Assembly (NCBI GenBank): GCA_014382585.1
Contig: JACNJL010000036.1
Coordinates: forward strand, 1 to 64,000
Length of the DNA stretch: 64,000 nt
Direction: 5' to 3'
Source of the DNA: Limisphaerales bacterium
GTDB lineage: Bacteria > Verrucomicrobiota > Verrucomicrobiia > Limisphaerales > UBA1100
Positions 18,601-27,082 of this stretch are shown here, in pieces (positions within the stretch are counted from its first letter, which is position 1; the number at the start of each line of letters is the position of its first letter). Under the pieces are notes generated by a model, which saw only the letters and a list, made by a program, of their open reading frames with translations, did no database searches and was not told the origin of the DNA. A program made the position numbers and the translations under genes.

Positions 18601-19319
18601 ACGCTGGCGTTCCACTGTTTGCCGTCGTGGAAAACAAGGCAGTCGTAAATGGGGCCGGGATCGCGGTACTTGGCTTGCAGCGATTTGAGCTGGACGAGTC
18701 TGGCGTTCAGGTCATCGCGTTGGAGCATTTGTTCTTGGGTGGGCTTCGGGTTGGCTTTGTCCCAATTAGCGATGGTGCGCTCAATCCCCTCGGTGCGTTT
18801 GCGTTGTTGGATGTCCCACGCTTCGCGGCGTTTGGTTTTGAGGCGGCTGACGAGATCGCGCGGGAAAATGCGCCACGCTTCCACCATGCCGACGCGGTAT
18901 GTTTTATCGCGACTCTTCCACGCTTTGGGCAGCGTGAGCGTGCGGCCGGTGAGGCCGGTGAGTTTGCCGTTTTTGAGTTCGCGCACGGTGGTGGTGCGCA
19001 CGTCGCCACTGCCGGAACCATCAATGACGTCCACAATCTTGGGCCGGCCGTCGGGAGTGGTTTGCAGTCCGGGCGCGCCGGGATCCACGCCGGTATCGAA
19101 GATGGCCACCACCACGCCGCGGCCATCGTACTGCGGATGTTCCTTGAGAAACTGCGCTGCGCCGGTGGCCTTTTTGGGGATGAGTGCGGTGAAGGGCAGG
19201 TTGCCTTCCTTGCCGGGGGCAGCGTGGGAAATGTATTTGGCGTACGCGCTAACGTTGGCCGGATCGGGCGTGTGACAGCCGACCAGCAGCACGGCAAACA
19301 CTGGGATGAATCGTTTCAT
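15603..19319 (-). CDS. Tripeptidyl-peptidase-II-like subtilase, predicted lipoprotein
   Basis: A 1238-residue S8 peptidase. The N-terminus has a lipobox (LLVGC, Cys15), so it is probably membrane-anchored outside the cytoplasm. The catalytic triad is readable: Asp75 in FDTGVDPG, His in CGAHGTHVAG near residue 300, and Ser in NGTSMSSPNA near residue 480. The long insertion between Asp and His, the GLQTTPDGRPKIVDVIDG stretch and total length close to eukaryotic TPP II (about 1250) point to that family rather than ordinary subtilisins. TPP II removes N-terminal tripeptides. The C-terminal ~200 residues are Lys/Ala-rich and helical. It is monocistronic. Confidence 0.85.
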   Translation of the reverse strand: MKRFIPVFAVLLVGCHTPDPANVSAYAKYISHAAPGKEGNLPFTALIPKKATGAAQFLKEHPQYDGRGVVVAIFDTGVDPGAPGLQTTPDGRPKIVDVIDGSGSGDVRTTTVRELKNGKLTGLTGRTLTLPKAWKSRDKTYRVGMVEAWRIFPRDLVSRLKTKRREAWDIQQRKRTEGIERTIANWDKANPKPTQEQMLQRDDLNARLVQLKSLQAKYRDPGPIYDCLVFHDGKQWNASVDTDEDGDFSNEKQMTNFRVNRDYGTFGGEAQMNFATNIYRDGDLLSIVVDCGAHGTHVAGIVAAHFPKQPELNGLAPGAQIVSVKIGDTRLGSSSTATGQMRGIISVLQNKCDLINMSYGGPSSRPNVGRIYTEYANIVNRHGVIFCASAGNNGPALSTVGSPGGTTSALLGIGASVTPQMMLDQYGMRATRKDMQYTWSSRGPALDGDLGVDLTAPGGAIAPVPNWLLRRNTQMNGTSMSSPNACGNIALLLSALKSEKANCTPHRVRRALENTAKPIGGLSPHEQGRGMIQIHKAYDWLKNNPAVTDSDFKFDVSIRSRGNARGIYLREPFEVKRVHSVSVTLKPVFHRDTKPTEKINFEKRLLLHCEADWVEHASQILLANDSERITVEVDPTGLAPGVHYTEVVGTDADAPQGGALVRVPVTVIIPEQVEGAKWKATLTFKGGDTTRRFLAVPTGATWADLHVRTIRAGTDQRITMHAVQLLPGLSFRAGEAERYITLREGAERVESFAVTGGRTLELCLAQYWSSLGEAEAEFTLQFHGLVPASEVVSMDGNDLTDSVVVTAPLRDERVSPSGSFKTWRRSVRPTNAVIRPLDPVRDRLDDEEQIHEMMITYNFDQANPARVTPVLTVDYNDGSDYFFESGVWQLFDAQKRRLGSGSHNDPVSLAKGKHVLRYHVRHPDKKLLERFQHSLLMLDQPASRAVSLAFHEHAEGAIRGTARFAARTLRRGDSIRLHFAIPKHAQLSSGVKPGDILRGEIQYGGNTDGLNGVGQKPGGFPVQYIVPAARNSFPSTQPKVVPAKKPEPKKLTDEEKLAEKNLELALAKLKPLDPVKDADAILKATDAVLKLLDLDGLQQYLGTPADETAADKDALKKKWDAHKAALITALRAQARVRLAQAKADKKTIAAFEAAWKKLIRWSPATDAANAELLLESELLHERLGNAVKILAAKISKSPESRAHYEKRAELLGKIGWTEWQAHEKKSLLVRFPSEYPPF

Positions 19320-19410
19320 TTTCGAGATAGGGTAATGATGGACGTCGGCTTTGCCAACATTGTTCGTTGAATTTGTGCGGGGTTTGCTTTACTCATCAGT
19401 CAGTTTTTGT

Positions 19411-20352
19411 ATGGAACGTACTTGGGAAATTATTCGGGATATTCTGACTTATCCGCTCATTAAAATGGGCGACGGCAGTCTCACGCTGCAAAGTTTGCTG
19501 ATTTTAGGGCTGCTGTTTGCGGTGGTGTTGGTGATGGAAAAAGTGGTGCGCGAGCGGGTGATTATGCGCATTTTTGAGAAGACGGATTTTCCTGAGGCGC
19601 TCGAATACGGCATCGCGCGCATTCTTGGTTACGTGTTCATTGTCATCGGCTGGTACATGTCGATGCAGTTTGTAGGGATCGACCTCAGCTCGCTGGCGCT
19701 CATCGCCGGCGGCATCAGTGTGGGTGTGGGCTTCGGCCTGCAAAATATCATCAACAATTTTGTGAGCGGCATCATTATTTTTGCCGAGCGGCCCATCACC
19801 ATTGGCGATCGGGTGGAGGTGAGTGGCATCGCCGGGCGCGTGGTAAAAATCAGCCTTCGTAGCACGACGGTGATTACCAATGACAACATCACGATGATCG
19901 TGCCCAACGCGGATTTTATTTCGCAAACGGTCACCAACTGGAGTCACGGTGATCCGAAAGTGCGTATTCGCGTGCCGGTGGGCGTGGCGTATGGGTCGGA
20001 CATCGAGTTGCTGAAAAAACTGTTGCTGGAAATTGCCGATGAAAATCCGAAGACGTTGAAAGATCCGAAGCCGTCGGTGCTGTTTTCCGAATTCGGCGAC
20101 AATTCGCTGAATTTTGAATTGGCGCTGTGGACGGCTTCGATGACCACGCGACCGCGGCGATTTATCAGCACCATCAATTTCGCCATCGAGAAAAAATTGC
20201 GCGAAAATGATATCGAGATTCCCTTCCCGCAACGTGATTTGCATATTCGTTCGAGTGATGTGAGCAATGTGGGCGCGGTGGAAATAAAAAGACCGGAGGA
20301 AGCGGAACCTCCCACCGGCCTTGGTGATCGTCCGGAGAAAGATTCCCGCTAG
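19411..20352 (+). CDS. MscS-family mechanosensitive channel
   Basis: A 313-residue membrane protein from the ATG at 19411; the frame is open to 19351 but that adds a non-conserved stretch. Two or three transmembrane helices are followed by the pore helix LALIAGGISVGVGFGLQNII and FVSGIIIFAERPITIGDRVE, the hallmark of MscS channels. The cytoplasmic vestibule (VPNADFISQTVTNWSHGD, then IPFPQRDLHI) is complete. It would release solutes on hypo-osmotic shock. The last ~25 residues are a hydrophilic tail. It is transcribed divergently from the subtilase gene and converges on the PDZ gene. Confidence 0.9.
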   Translation: MERTWEIIRDILTYPLIKMGDGSLTLQSLLILGLLFAVVLVMEKVVRERVIMRIFEKTDFPEALEYGIARILGYVFIVIGWYMSMQFVGIDLSSLALIAGGISVGVGFGLQNIINNFVSGIIIFAERPITIGDRVEVSGIAGRVVKISLRSTTVITNDNITMIVPNADFISQTVTNWSHGDPKVRIRVPVGVAYGSDIELLKKLLLEIADENPKTLKDPKPSVLFSEFGDNSLNFELALWTASMTTRPRRFISTINFAIEKKLRENDIEIPFPQRDLHIRSSDVSNVGAVEIKRPEEAEPPTGLGDRPEKDSR

Positions 20353-20370
20353 ACAGATCGGGATTATTAA

Positions 20371-21471
20371 TTACGCATCCGAGCGCGGTTTCTTTGGCGC
20401 TTGCTTTGGCGCAGGTTTGAACGGTTCGATTTTGAAATCAAAATTTTTGTCGAACTTGAAATTGCCGCCATTCAGGTTCAGCCCGTTCAGCCGGATGCCG
20501 CCTTTGCCGGCGCCCATGCCCTCGAGTTGCTCGAGTTTTTTGAAGAGATCGCGGTCGAGCGAGTCGCGTTGTTTCTTCGTATCCACCGGGCCGGTGAATG
20601 ATTCCGCGCCGTCGGGATCCTTTGCGCTGAAGGTTTTTTTGCCGTTCTTCGTGGTGAGCGTGTACGAGCCGGTGTTATCGCTGATGGTGACGCTGGTCAT
20701 CACTTGTTTGCGGACGTTGACGTTCGGGTCTTTGGGGTCGAGGTCGCCCTTATTTCCTCCACCAGGAAAGTTGAAGTGGAACTTGAATTCTCTGGCGCCA
20801 TTTCCGTTTGGCCCGTTCGGGATAGCGGGACCGAATTGCAGGCCTTGAGCTTCGAGCATTTTTTTCAAATCCGCCGGATTCACGCCGGGGATGTTTTTCA
20901 ACTGCTCGTTCAACTGATTGAGATTTTGCGGGTTCAGTTTGAACATTCTCATTTGCCCCTGGCCCAGTCCGTTGGGAAAATTGAATTGTTTCCACTGGCC
21001 TTCTGCGCCGTTGGGCAGATTGAAGGGCCTCAACTGGCCGTTCTGCAAACGCAAGGCTTGCGGCGTACGCGCGGCGAGTGACCCCTTGGCGAGCTTGGCT
21101 TTGGCCTTGTGCTCTTTGCCTTTGCGCAAAAAAGTGAGCGTCACTTCGTCGCCGGGTTTCTTGGTGTGGATGAGCGTCTGTAATTGCTGACTATTGATAA
21201 TGAGCTGATCTTCAAGCTGGGTGATGATGTCATTCACCTTGAGGCCGGCTTTTTCTGCCGGGCTTCCTTTGGCCACGTGTCCTACGGATACGCCAATGCC
21301 TTCGGGCAGGCCGAGCTGCGCGCGGGTGAGAGGCGGAATTTCGCCCATCGCAACCCCAAGGTAGGTGCCGGAGGCTTCTTTGGCGGAGGGTTCCTGAATC
21401 TTATTTTTGTCAGCTGCCAAGGCGGGCAACGCGATGGCTGCAGCGATTATTGGGAAAAGCAGTTGTTTCAT
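20371..21471 (-). CDS. Exported PDZ-domain protein
   Basis: A 366-residue protein with signal peptide (LLFPIIAAAIALPALAA). A PDZ domain covers roughly residues 35-125 (YLGVAMG, GIGVSVGHVAKGSPAEKAGL, VNDIITQLEDQLI), of the kind found in HtrA/DegP C-termini, but no protease domain is present. The rest is Asn/Gly/Phe-rich low-complexity sequence plus a segment (VTISDNTGSYTLTTKNGKK) that may be a beta hairpin. It is probably a periplasmic adaptor or scaffold; no partner can be named. It converges with the mscS gene. Confidence 0.8.
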   Translation of the reverse strand: MKQLLFPIIAAAIALPALAADKNKIQEPSAKEASGTYLGVAMGEIPPLTRAQLGLPEGIGVSVGHVAKGSPAEKAGLKVNDIITQLEDQLIINSQQLQTLIHTKKPGDEVTLTFLRKGKEHKAKAKLAKGSLAARTPQALRLQNGQLRPFNLPNGAEGQWKQFNFPNGLGQGQMRMFKLNPQNLNQLNEQLKNIPGVNPADLKKMLEAQGLQFGPAIPNGPNGNGAREFKFHFNFPGGGNKGDLDPKDPNVNVRKQVMTSVTISDNTGSYTLTTKNGKKTFSAKDPDGAESFTGPVDTKKQRDSLDRDLFKKLEQLEGMGAGKGGIRLNGLNLNGGNFKFDKNFDFKIEPFKPAPKQAPKKPRSDA

Positions 21472-21581
21472 TTGCGCGATTTTAAGTCTGTTTTGTTGCT
21501 TAATGCAAGTGGAAAGCGGTCGGGAGCAAATTATTTTTTAAAAAAATTGCAGAACCATTGCAGCTCGGCCCATAATCATAT

Positions 21582-22715
21582 ATGCGCACGTTTTCACTGA
21601 TTCTAGCCAGTATTTTTGTTTTCCACCTTCAGGCGGCTCCAAAGGAGTTTCTGGTTTATATCGGCACCTACACCAAGACAGAGGAGCAGGGCATTCATTG
21701 GCTAAAGCTGGAATTGGCAACGGGCAAACTTGCGGCGGTTGGCAAATTGGCCGGGCAAAAGAACCCTTCATTCCTCGCCATCCATCCCAATAAAAAATTT
21801 CTCTATGCGGTTAATGAGATTGGCAATTACAAGGGTGAGAAAGCCGGAGGAGTGAGTGCGTATTCAATTGATCCAAAATCCGGTGCGTTAACGTTCCTCA
21901 ACCAACAATCCTCCAAGGGTGGGGCACCATGTCATCTGGTGGTTGATGCCACCGGCCGAAACGTTCTCGTGGCCAACTATACCGGCGGCAGTGTGGCTAG
22001 TTTGCCGATCTCACGAAAAGGGCGGTTACTTAAAGCTTCCTCGTTTGTCCAGCATAAGGGTTCAAGCGTATTGAAACCTAGGCAGGCTTCTCCCCACGGC
22101 CATTCCATTAATGTTTCACCGAGTAACAAGTTTGCGGTGGCAGCGGATCTTGGTCTAGATAAGGTTCTGGTTTACGGTTTTGATTCGAAAGGCGGTAATC
22201 TGACTCCCGCAGGTTTTGCCAAGGTGGCTCCCGGAGCCGGGCCAAGGCACTTTGCGTTTCACCCTAATGGTAAATTTGCTTATGTAATCAATGAGATTAC
22301 GCTTACCGTGACCGCTTTCGCATGGGACGAGAGGAAAGGTAAGCTGGGTGAGTTGCAGACCATCACCACGCTACCGGTAGAACGAGGGAAGGGGATGAGC
22401 ACGGCGGAGGTTCGGGTGCACCCAAGTGGAAAGTTTTTGTATGGCTCAAATCGTGGTCACAATACGATTGCTGTATTCCAAATTAATCAGGATACCGGAA
22501 CGCTTAAAGCCGTTCAGCATCAGTCCACCTTGGGAAAGACACCTCGCAATTTTGGCATTGATCCCACGGGAAATTTTCTAATTGCCGCTAATCAATCCAG
22601 CGGTGATGTTTTCACTTTTCATATTAACCAAGATACCGGCGAGCTGAAGCCCACAGGCCATTCAGTTAAAATCCCTATGCCGGTTTGCGTTCAGTTTTTG
22701 GATTTAGGTGAATGA
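21582..22715 (+). CDS. Exported lactonase-family seven-bladed beta-propeller
   Basis: A 377-residue protein of the 6-phosphogluconolactonase-like (YbhE/Pgl) propeller family. Typical motifs are VYIGTYTKTEEQGI at the start, PSFLAIHPNKKFLYAVNE, SPHGHSINVSP and PSGKFLYGSNRGHNTI. A signal peptide (LILASIFVFHLQA) means this copy is exported, so it is more likely to act on an external sugar lactone than in the cytosolic pentose-phosphate pathway. That role is inference. It converges on the AraC-type regulator with only three bases between stops. Confidence 0.85.
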   Translation: MRTFSLILASIFVFHLQAAPKEFLVYIGTYTKTEEQGIHWLKLELATGKLAAVGKLAGQKNPSFLAIHPNKKFLYAVNEIGNYKGEKAGGVSAYSIDPKSGALTFLNQQSSKGGAPCHLVVDATGRNVLVANYTGGSVASLPISRKGRLLKASSFVQHKGSSVLKPRQASPHGHSINVSPSNKFAVAADLGLDKVLVYGFDSKGGNLTPAGFAKVAPGAGPRHFAFHPNGKFAYVINEITLTVTAFAWDERKGKLGELQTITTLPVERGKGMSTAEVRVHPSGKFLYGSNRGHNTIAVFQINQDTGTLKAVQHQSTLGKTPRNFGIDPTGNFLIAANQSSGDVFTFHINQDTGELKPTGHSVKIPMPVCVQFLDLGE

Positions 22716-22718
22716 GGG

Positions 22719-23513
22719 TTAGAGGAACTGCTTGCGGTACTGCAGCGGCGTAAGGCCCATGGCTTTCTTAAACTGCACGGTGAAGGAGCTTTGGTCGTAA
22801 AAGCCAAGGTCAAGCGCGATGGTGCCAATGTTCAGGTTGGGTTGCATCAACAAATCACATGATTCATGAATGCGCAGCTTGATGAGATACTGCTGCGGGG
22901 TCAGGTTGAAATGATCCTGAAACCGTCGCTCAAACTGCCGCAACGAAATTCCGCCCATTTCAGCCAATTTACGGATGGACAGCTTGTCGCGAAATTGAGC
23001 ATGCAAATGGTTCATCACGCGGGCCATGCTTTGCTCGCCGGAGAATAATTCGAGACGTTGGTGATAGTCCTGAATGATACCCATCACGCCGAGCACTTGG
23101 CCGGTCTTGGAGAGGATGGGATATTTTGATGTGATAAACCACGACGGGATGCCCTGACGATTGAGGAAAATTTCCACAATCTTGGTGACCGGCTTGCGGC
23201 GTTCCATGATCTGCAGGTCATCGCGACGGAATTTTTCCGCCAACCGGCGTGGCAGCAGGTCGAAATCCGTATGGCCGATCAACTCCGCTTCGGTTCTAAA
23301 TTCATACAACTCAACCAGAAACTGATTGGCCGCCAAGAGCACCCCTTCGCGATCCTTGGCAAAGAAGGAGATATTCTCAATACAGTCGAAAAGATGATAG
23401 ACAGGAGTAGACGAACTGAGCGCATTCAACAAAACGCGGCGCCGTTTTTGAACCTCTCTGGTGCTTATCATAGCTGAAATTGAGCTGGAGACAATTGCCC
23501 TCGCATGTCGCAT
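22719..23513 (-). CDS. PAS-sensor AraC-family transcriptional regulator
   Basis: A 264-residue protein (or 250 from the in-frame ATG at 23471; neither start has a clear Shine-Dalgarno). A PAS domain spans about residues 40-155 (FFAKDREGVLLAANQFLVEL, then PILSKTGQVLGVMGI). The C-terminus carries two helix-turn-helix motifs of AraC type (RKLAEMGGISLRQFERRF and GTIALDLGFYDQSSFTVQFK). The PAS may sense a small ligand or redox state. It is divergent from the PSD1/DUF1501 genes with about 70 bases between starts, so it is a candidate regulator of them. Confidence 0.87.
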   Translation of the reverse strand: MRHARAIVSSSISAMISTREVQKRRRVLLNALSSSTPVYHLFDCIENISFFAKDREGVLLAANQFLVELYEFRTEAELIGHTDFDLLPRRLAEKFRRDDLQIMERRKPVTKIVEIFLNRQGIPSWFITSKYPILSKTGQVLGVMGIIQDYHQRLELFSGEQSMARVMNHLHAQFRDKLSIRKLAEMGGISLRQFERRFQDHFNLTPQQYLIKLRIHESCDLLMQPNLNIGTIALDLGFYDQSSFTVQFKKAMGLTPLQYRKQFL

Positions 23514-23584
23514 TAATAATAAAAAAGGCCGAAAGAATGCAAGACAGATTTTCCCGTTTGAGGTATATTCAAAGTGTTCCGCGA

Positions 23585-26554
23585 ATGACCAATCCGATGA
23601 AATACTGGATACGATTGTTACTGACTATTCTGGTGATGCCCGTGGTGCTATCGGCACAGGAACTTTCCGATGCAGCCAAGGCTGAGTTTTTTGGCCAAAA
23701 GATTTTCCCCATTCTCAAAGCCAATTGTTTCAACTGCCATGGGGCGAAAGAGAAGCTCAAGGGCGACTTCCGCATCACCAGCCGCGCTGGGCTTTTGAAG
23801 GGGGGCGAGATTGGGCCGGCGATTAATCTCAAGGAGCCGGAGAAGAGCCTTTTACTCGACATGATTTCCTATCGCGATGGCGACCACGAAATGCCGCCCA
23901 AGGCGAAGCTGCCGCAAGCGCAAATCGATGCACTTACGCAATGGGTGAAGCTGGGCGCGCCATTCAATCCCAAGCTGGAAATCGCCGGCAACGACGAGCC
24001 GCACAAGCTGCCCAACACGCAGATCAATGCCCGCACGCGCGCTTACTGGGCGTACCAAAAAATCGCCCGCCCGTCCGTGCCCAAGGTGGCCAACGCAGAC
24101 TGGAGCCGAACCGCCATTGATGCATTTGTGTTCGACCAGTTGCAGCGCAAAAAACTTTCGCCCAATGGACCGGCCGACAAACGCCAGCTCATTCGGCGCG
24201 CGTATTACGATCTCATTGGCCTGCCGCCTTCGCCAAAGGAAGTGACGGCCTTTGTGAACGACAAATCGCCCAAGGCGTTTGAGAAAGTCATCGACCGGTT
24301 GCTGGCCATGCCGCAGTACGGCGAGAAGTGGGGCCGGCATTGGCTCGACCTTGTGCGCTTCGCCGAGACCAACGGCTACGAGCGCGACAGCAAAAAGGAT
24401 CTCATCTGGAAATTTCGCGACTACGTCATTCGCGCCTTCAACGAAGACAAGCCGTATGACCGATTCATCATGGAACAAATCGCCGGCGATGAATTACCCG
24501 ATATGACGGGCGACTCCATCACGGCCACGGGTTTTTATCGGCTCGGCATTTGGGACGACGAACCCGCCGACCGGCCGCTGGCACGCTACGATTATCTCGA
24601 TGATATTTTGCGCACAACGAGCGAGACGTTTCTCGGCATGACGGTCGGCTGCGCGCGTTGCCACGATCACAAGATCGATCCCATTCCACAGAAGGACTAC
24701 TATTCGCTGCTGTCGTTTTTCAGCGACATTTCTCCGCATGGCAAGGGCGCGACCAATCACGTGCCTATTACTGACCCCAATACAAAGAAGGAGATGGCGG
24801 TAAAACGCACTGCGCATCAGAAGCAAATCCAGCAGGTTCAGGCCAAGATTGATCCAATCGAGGAACAGTTGCTTGATGAACTGGCCAAGAAAAACCCCGC
24901 CCTCAAGGAGAAGGCTCCCAAGGATACCAAGAAGTTAAACAACCCGTTTGCTTTGCCGGACGCCTCGCGCGGCAAGGGCCAGATCTGGGAGTACACATTT
25001 GAGAAGCCCGGCGACAACTGGTTCGAAATTGCCTACGACGATCGCGCGTGGAAAAAAGATTGGTCCGGCTTTGGCCGCAAAGGCACCCCCGGCAGCCACG
25101 TGCGCACAGAGTGGCACACGAAGGATATTTGGTTGCGCAAGGATTTTCGGCTGGTGGAAATTCCCGGCAAGCTCGTCCTGCGTATCCACCATGATGAGGA
25201 TGCGCAAGTCTACCTGAACGGCAAGCTCGTCAAGACGCTCAAGGGTCACACCAATCGCTACCATGATTTGGATATCACCGCGGCTGCGATCGACGTAATG
25301 CAGACCGGCCGCAACACGCTCGCCATTCATTGCCAACAAACCGTCGGCGGTCAATACATCGATGCCGGATTGCTGGTGGATTACAATATCACGCCCGTGC
25401 CTTTGCTCGCGCGGCTTCACGGCAAGGAGATTCTCGGGGAAGCCAAGCTCGCTGAGTACAATCAACTGAACCAGCAGTTGGCCAACCTTGAGAAACAAAA
25501 ATTTGAGGTGAAGGATGAATTTGCCATGGCCGTTGCAGAGCGTGGCCGGCAACAAACTTGGGTGCTCAAGCGCGGCAACCCGCAATTGCACGGCGATGAA
25601 GTGGGGCCATCGTTCCCGCAAATCCTGGGTGTACCCGAGGCGAGCATCCCGAAGGATTACGACTCCGGAAAAACCTCGGGCAAACGCCGCGTGCTTGCCG
25701 AGTGGATCGCCAGCAAGAATAATCCAATGACCGCCAAGGTGATGGCTAATCGCCTCTGGCAGCATCACTTCGGTCGCGGCATCGTGCGCAGCTCAAATAA
25801 TTTCGGATTCATTGGCGAACAACCCACGCATCCGGAGCTGCTTAACTGGCTTGCTGCTGACTTGGTCGAAGGCGGTTGGAAACTCAAGCGCATGCACAAG
25901 GTCATTATGCTGAGCCGCACTTATCAAATGTCCACCACCGGTAACAAGGCCGCGCTGGCTGCCGACCCGAACAACGACTTCTTCTGGCGGTTCGATATGC
26001 GTCGCCTTACCGCCGAGGAAATCCGCGACTCCATTCTCAACCTCACCGGTCAGTTGAACTTAAAAATGTCCGGCCCCAGCATTTACACCGAGATCCCCGC
26101 CGAAGTTGCTAATACCGCCTCGCGCCCCGGCGCCGCGTGGGGCCGCAGTTCCAAGGAAGACGCCGTTCGCCGCAGCGTTTACATCTTCGTGAAACGCTCC
26201 CTAAACGAACCCTTCCTCGCCGCCTTCGACTGGGCGGACACCGACAACACCTGCGACGTCCGCTTCGTCACCACCGTCCCCACCCAAACCCTTACGATGA
26301 TGAACAGCAAATTCCTGAATGACTCCGCCGAAGTCCTCGCCCTCCGTCTGCAGGAAGAACAACCCAACGACCTTCGCGCCCAAGTCACCCGCGCCCTAAC
26401 CCTCGCCACCAGCCGCCCTGCCACCCAAACCGACATCACCGACGGACTGAAGCTCATCGAACATTTCACCAAAAAAGGCGCTGACAAAAACAAAGCCCTG
26501 CAACGCTTCTGTTTGTTGGTGCTGAACCTGAATGAATTTGTATACTTGGATTGA
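23585..26554 (+). CDS. PSD1-type protein (planctomycete cytochrome C, DUF1549, DUF1553)
   Basis: A 989-residue exported protein starting at ATG 23585 (MTNP) or 23597; both give a signal peptide ending near VLSAQ. An N-terminal planctomycete cytochrome c module has a haem-type CFNCH motif (residues 48-52). The DUF1549 region follows, with a second GCARCHDHK motif near residue 360. A beta-jelly-roll insert with QVYLNGKLVKTL looks carbohydrate-binding. The C-terminal DUF1553 region contains NRLWQHHFGRGIV. Such proteins are abundant in Planctomycetes and Verrucomicrobia and nearly always pair with a DUF1501 protein, as here. Their biochemical role is not established; polysaccharide oxidation has been proposed. 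Confidence 0.9.
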   Translation: MTNPMKYWIRLLLTILVMPVVLSAQELSDAAKAEFFGQKIFPILKANCFNCHGAKEKLKGDFRITSRAGLLKGGEIGPAINLKEPEKSLLLDMISYRDGDHEMPPKAKLPQAQIDALTQWVKLGAPFNPKLEIAGNDEPHKLPNTQINARTRAYWAYQKIARPSVPKVANADWSRTAIDAFVFDQLQRKKLSPNGPADKRQLIRRAYYDLIGLPPSPKEVTAFVNDKSPKAFEKVIDRLLAMPQYGEKWGRHWLDLVRFAETNGYERDSKKDLIWKFRDYVIRAFNEDKPYDRFIMEQIAGDELPDMTGDSITATGFYRLGIWDDEPADRPLARYDYLDDILRTTSETFLGMTVGCARCHDHKIDPIPQKDYYSLLSFFSDISPHGKGATNHVPITDPNTKKEMAVKRTAHQKQIQQVQAKIDPIEEQLLDELAKKNPALKEKAPKDTKKLNNPFALPDASRGKGQIWEYTFEKPGDNWFEIAYDDRAWKKDWSGFGRKGTPGSHVRTEWHTKDIWLRKDFRLVEIPGKLVLRIHHDEDAQVYLNGKLVKTLKGHTNRYHDLDITAAAIDVMQTGRNTLAIHCQQTVGGQYIDAGLLVDYNITPVPLLARLHGKEILGEAKLAEYNQLNQQLANLEKQKFEVKDEFAMAVAERGRQQTWVLKRGNPQLHGDEVGPSFPQILGVPEASIPKDYDSGKTSGKRRVLAEWIASKNNPMTAKVMANRLWQHHFGRGIVRSSNNFGFIGEQPTHPELLNWLAADLVEGGWKLKRMHKVIMLSRTYQMSTTGNKAALAADPNNDFFWRFDMRRLTAEEIRDSILNLTGQLNLKMSGPSIYTEIPAEVANTASRPGAAWGRSSKEDAVRRSVYIFVKRSLNEPFLAAFDWADTDNTCDVRFVTTVPTQTLTMMNSKFLNDSAEVLALRLQEEQPNDLRAQVTRALTLATSRPATQTDITDGLKLIEHFTKKGADKNKALQRFCLLVLNLNEFVYLD

Positions 26555-26558
26555 ATGA

Positions 26559-26617
26559 ACCACAGAGAGCACAGAGATTAAAAACCAAATTCTCTGTGCT
26601 CTCTGTGTCTCTGTGGT
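26559..26617. repeat. Family A intergenic inverted repeat
   Basis: Left arm ACCACAGAGAGCACAGAGAT (26559-26578) and right arm TCTCTGTGCTCTCTGTGTCT (26591-26610, extending to CTCTGTGGT at 26617) form a nearly perfect long hairpin with a short AT loop. It lies directly after the PSD1 stop and may terminate or stabilise that transcript. Confidence 0.85.
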
Positions 26618-26631
26618 AAAAAAAAGAAAAA

Positions 26632-26976
26632 GTGAGATGGGTAAACAAACAGCGTGTGCGTGAATGTTTGGAGGAGCTCAGCAACAAGGAGCTTCAGGAA
26701 AAGCTATGGTTGTCCACAGGAGAGGCGGGGAGTAATGTTTCCTCATTCGTTGAGGCTCATTGCCAATTGTATGATGATTGTGGGCTGGGGGACGCATTGG
26801 AAAAAGGGTCCGTGTATGGTGATTCGATTGATAAACAACTCCTCTTTCTGGAAGTGCAAATGAAAGATGTCGACGCCGACAGATATCCATCCGAAATAAT
26901 TGACTCCCCGGAGATGCAAGGGATTCGAGAGTTAGCGGCTAAGATTCAGGCTGAGATTGAGGCGAAGGAAAGATGA
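26632..26976 (+). CDS. Small hypothetical protein
   Basis: A 114-residue reading frame starting at GTG 26632 between the PSD1 and DUF1501 genes. The product is acidic and helical (ECLEELSNKELQEKLWLS, ending IQAEIEAKER), with no signal peptide and no recognised domain. The start is weak because no Shine-Dalgarno is visible. The even amino-acid composition and position between two co-directional genes make a real gene likely, but it could be a remnant. Function unknown. Confidence 0.5.
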   Translation: MRWVNKQRVRECLEELSNKELQEKLWLSTGEAGSNVSSFVEAHCQLYDDCGLGDALEKGSVYGDSIDKQLLFLEVQMKDVDADRYPSEIIDSPEMQGIRELAAKIQAEIEAKER

Positions 26977-26992
26977 ATGAATTTATTTACTT

Positions 26993-27072
26993 GAGCTGAA
27001 CACAATTGAACACAGAAAAGCACGATATTTAGGATTCATTATCCTGTTCATCCTGCCCATCATTGTTAAAAT
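26993..27072. repeat. Degenerate family B repeat
   Basis: TGAGCTGAACACAATTGAACACAGA...CACGAT...AGGAT...ATCCTG...ATCCTGC...TTAAAAT resembles the element at 4337-4417, but its stem is eroded. It fills most of the space before the DUF1501 gene. Confidence 0.45.
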
Positions 27073-27082
27073 AAAAAAGCTA

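Noticed and set aside
18561-19370. Long plus-strand frame opposite the subtilase N-terminus
   Set aside because: The minus-strand frame carries the full peptidase signature; the opposite frame is a by-product of GC-rich codon use.
20371-21471. PDZ protein as an HtrA-type protease
   Set aside because: It has a single PDZ domain and no trypsin-like His-Asp-Ser domain.
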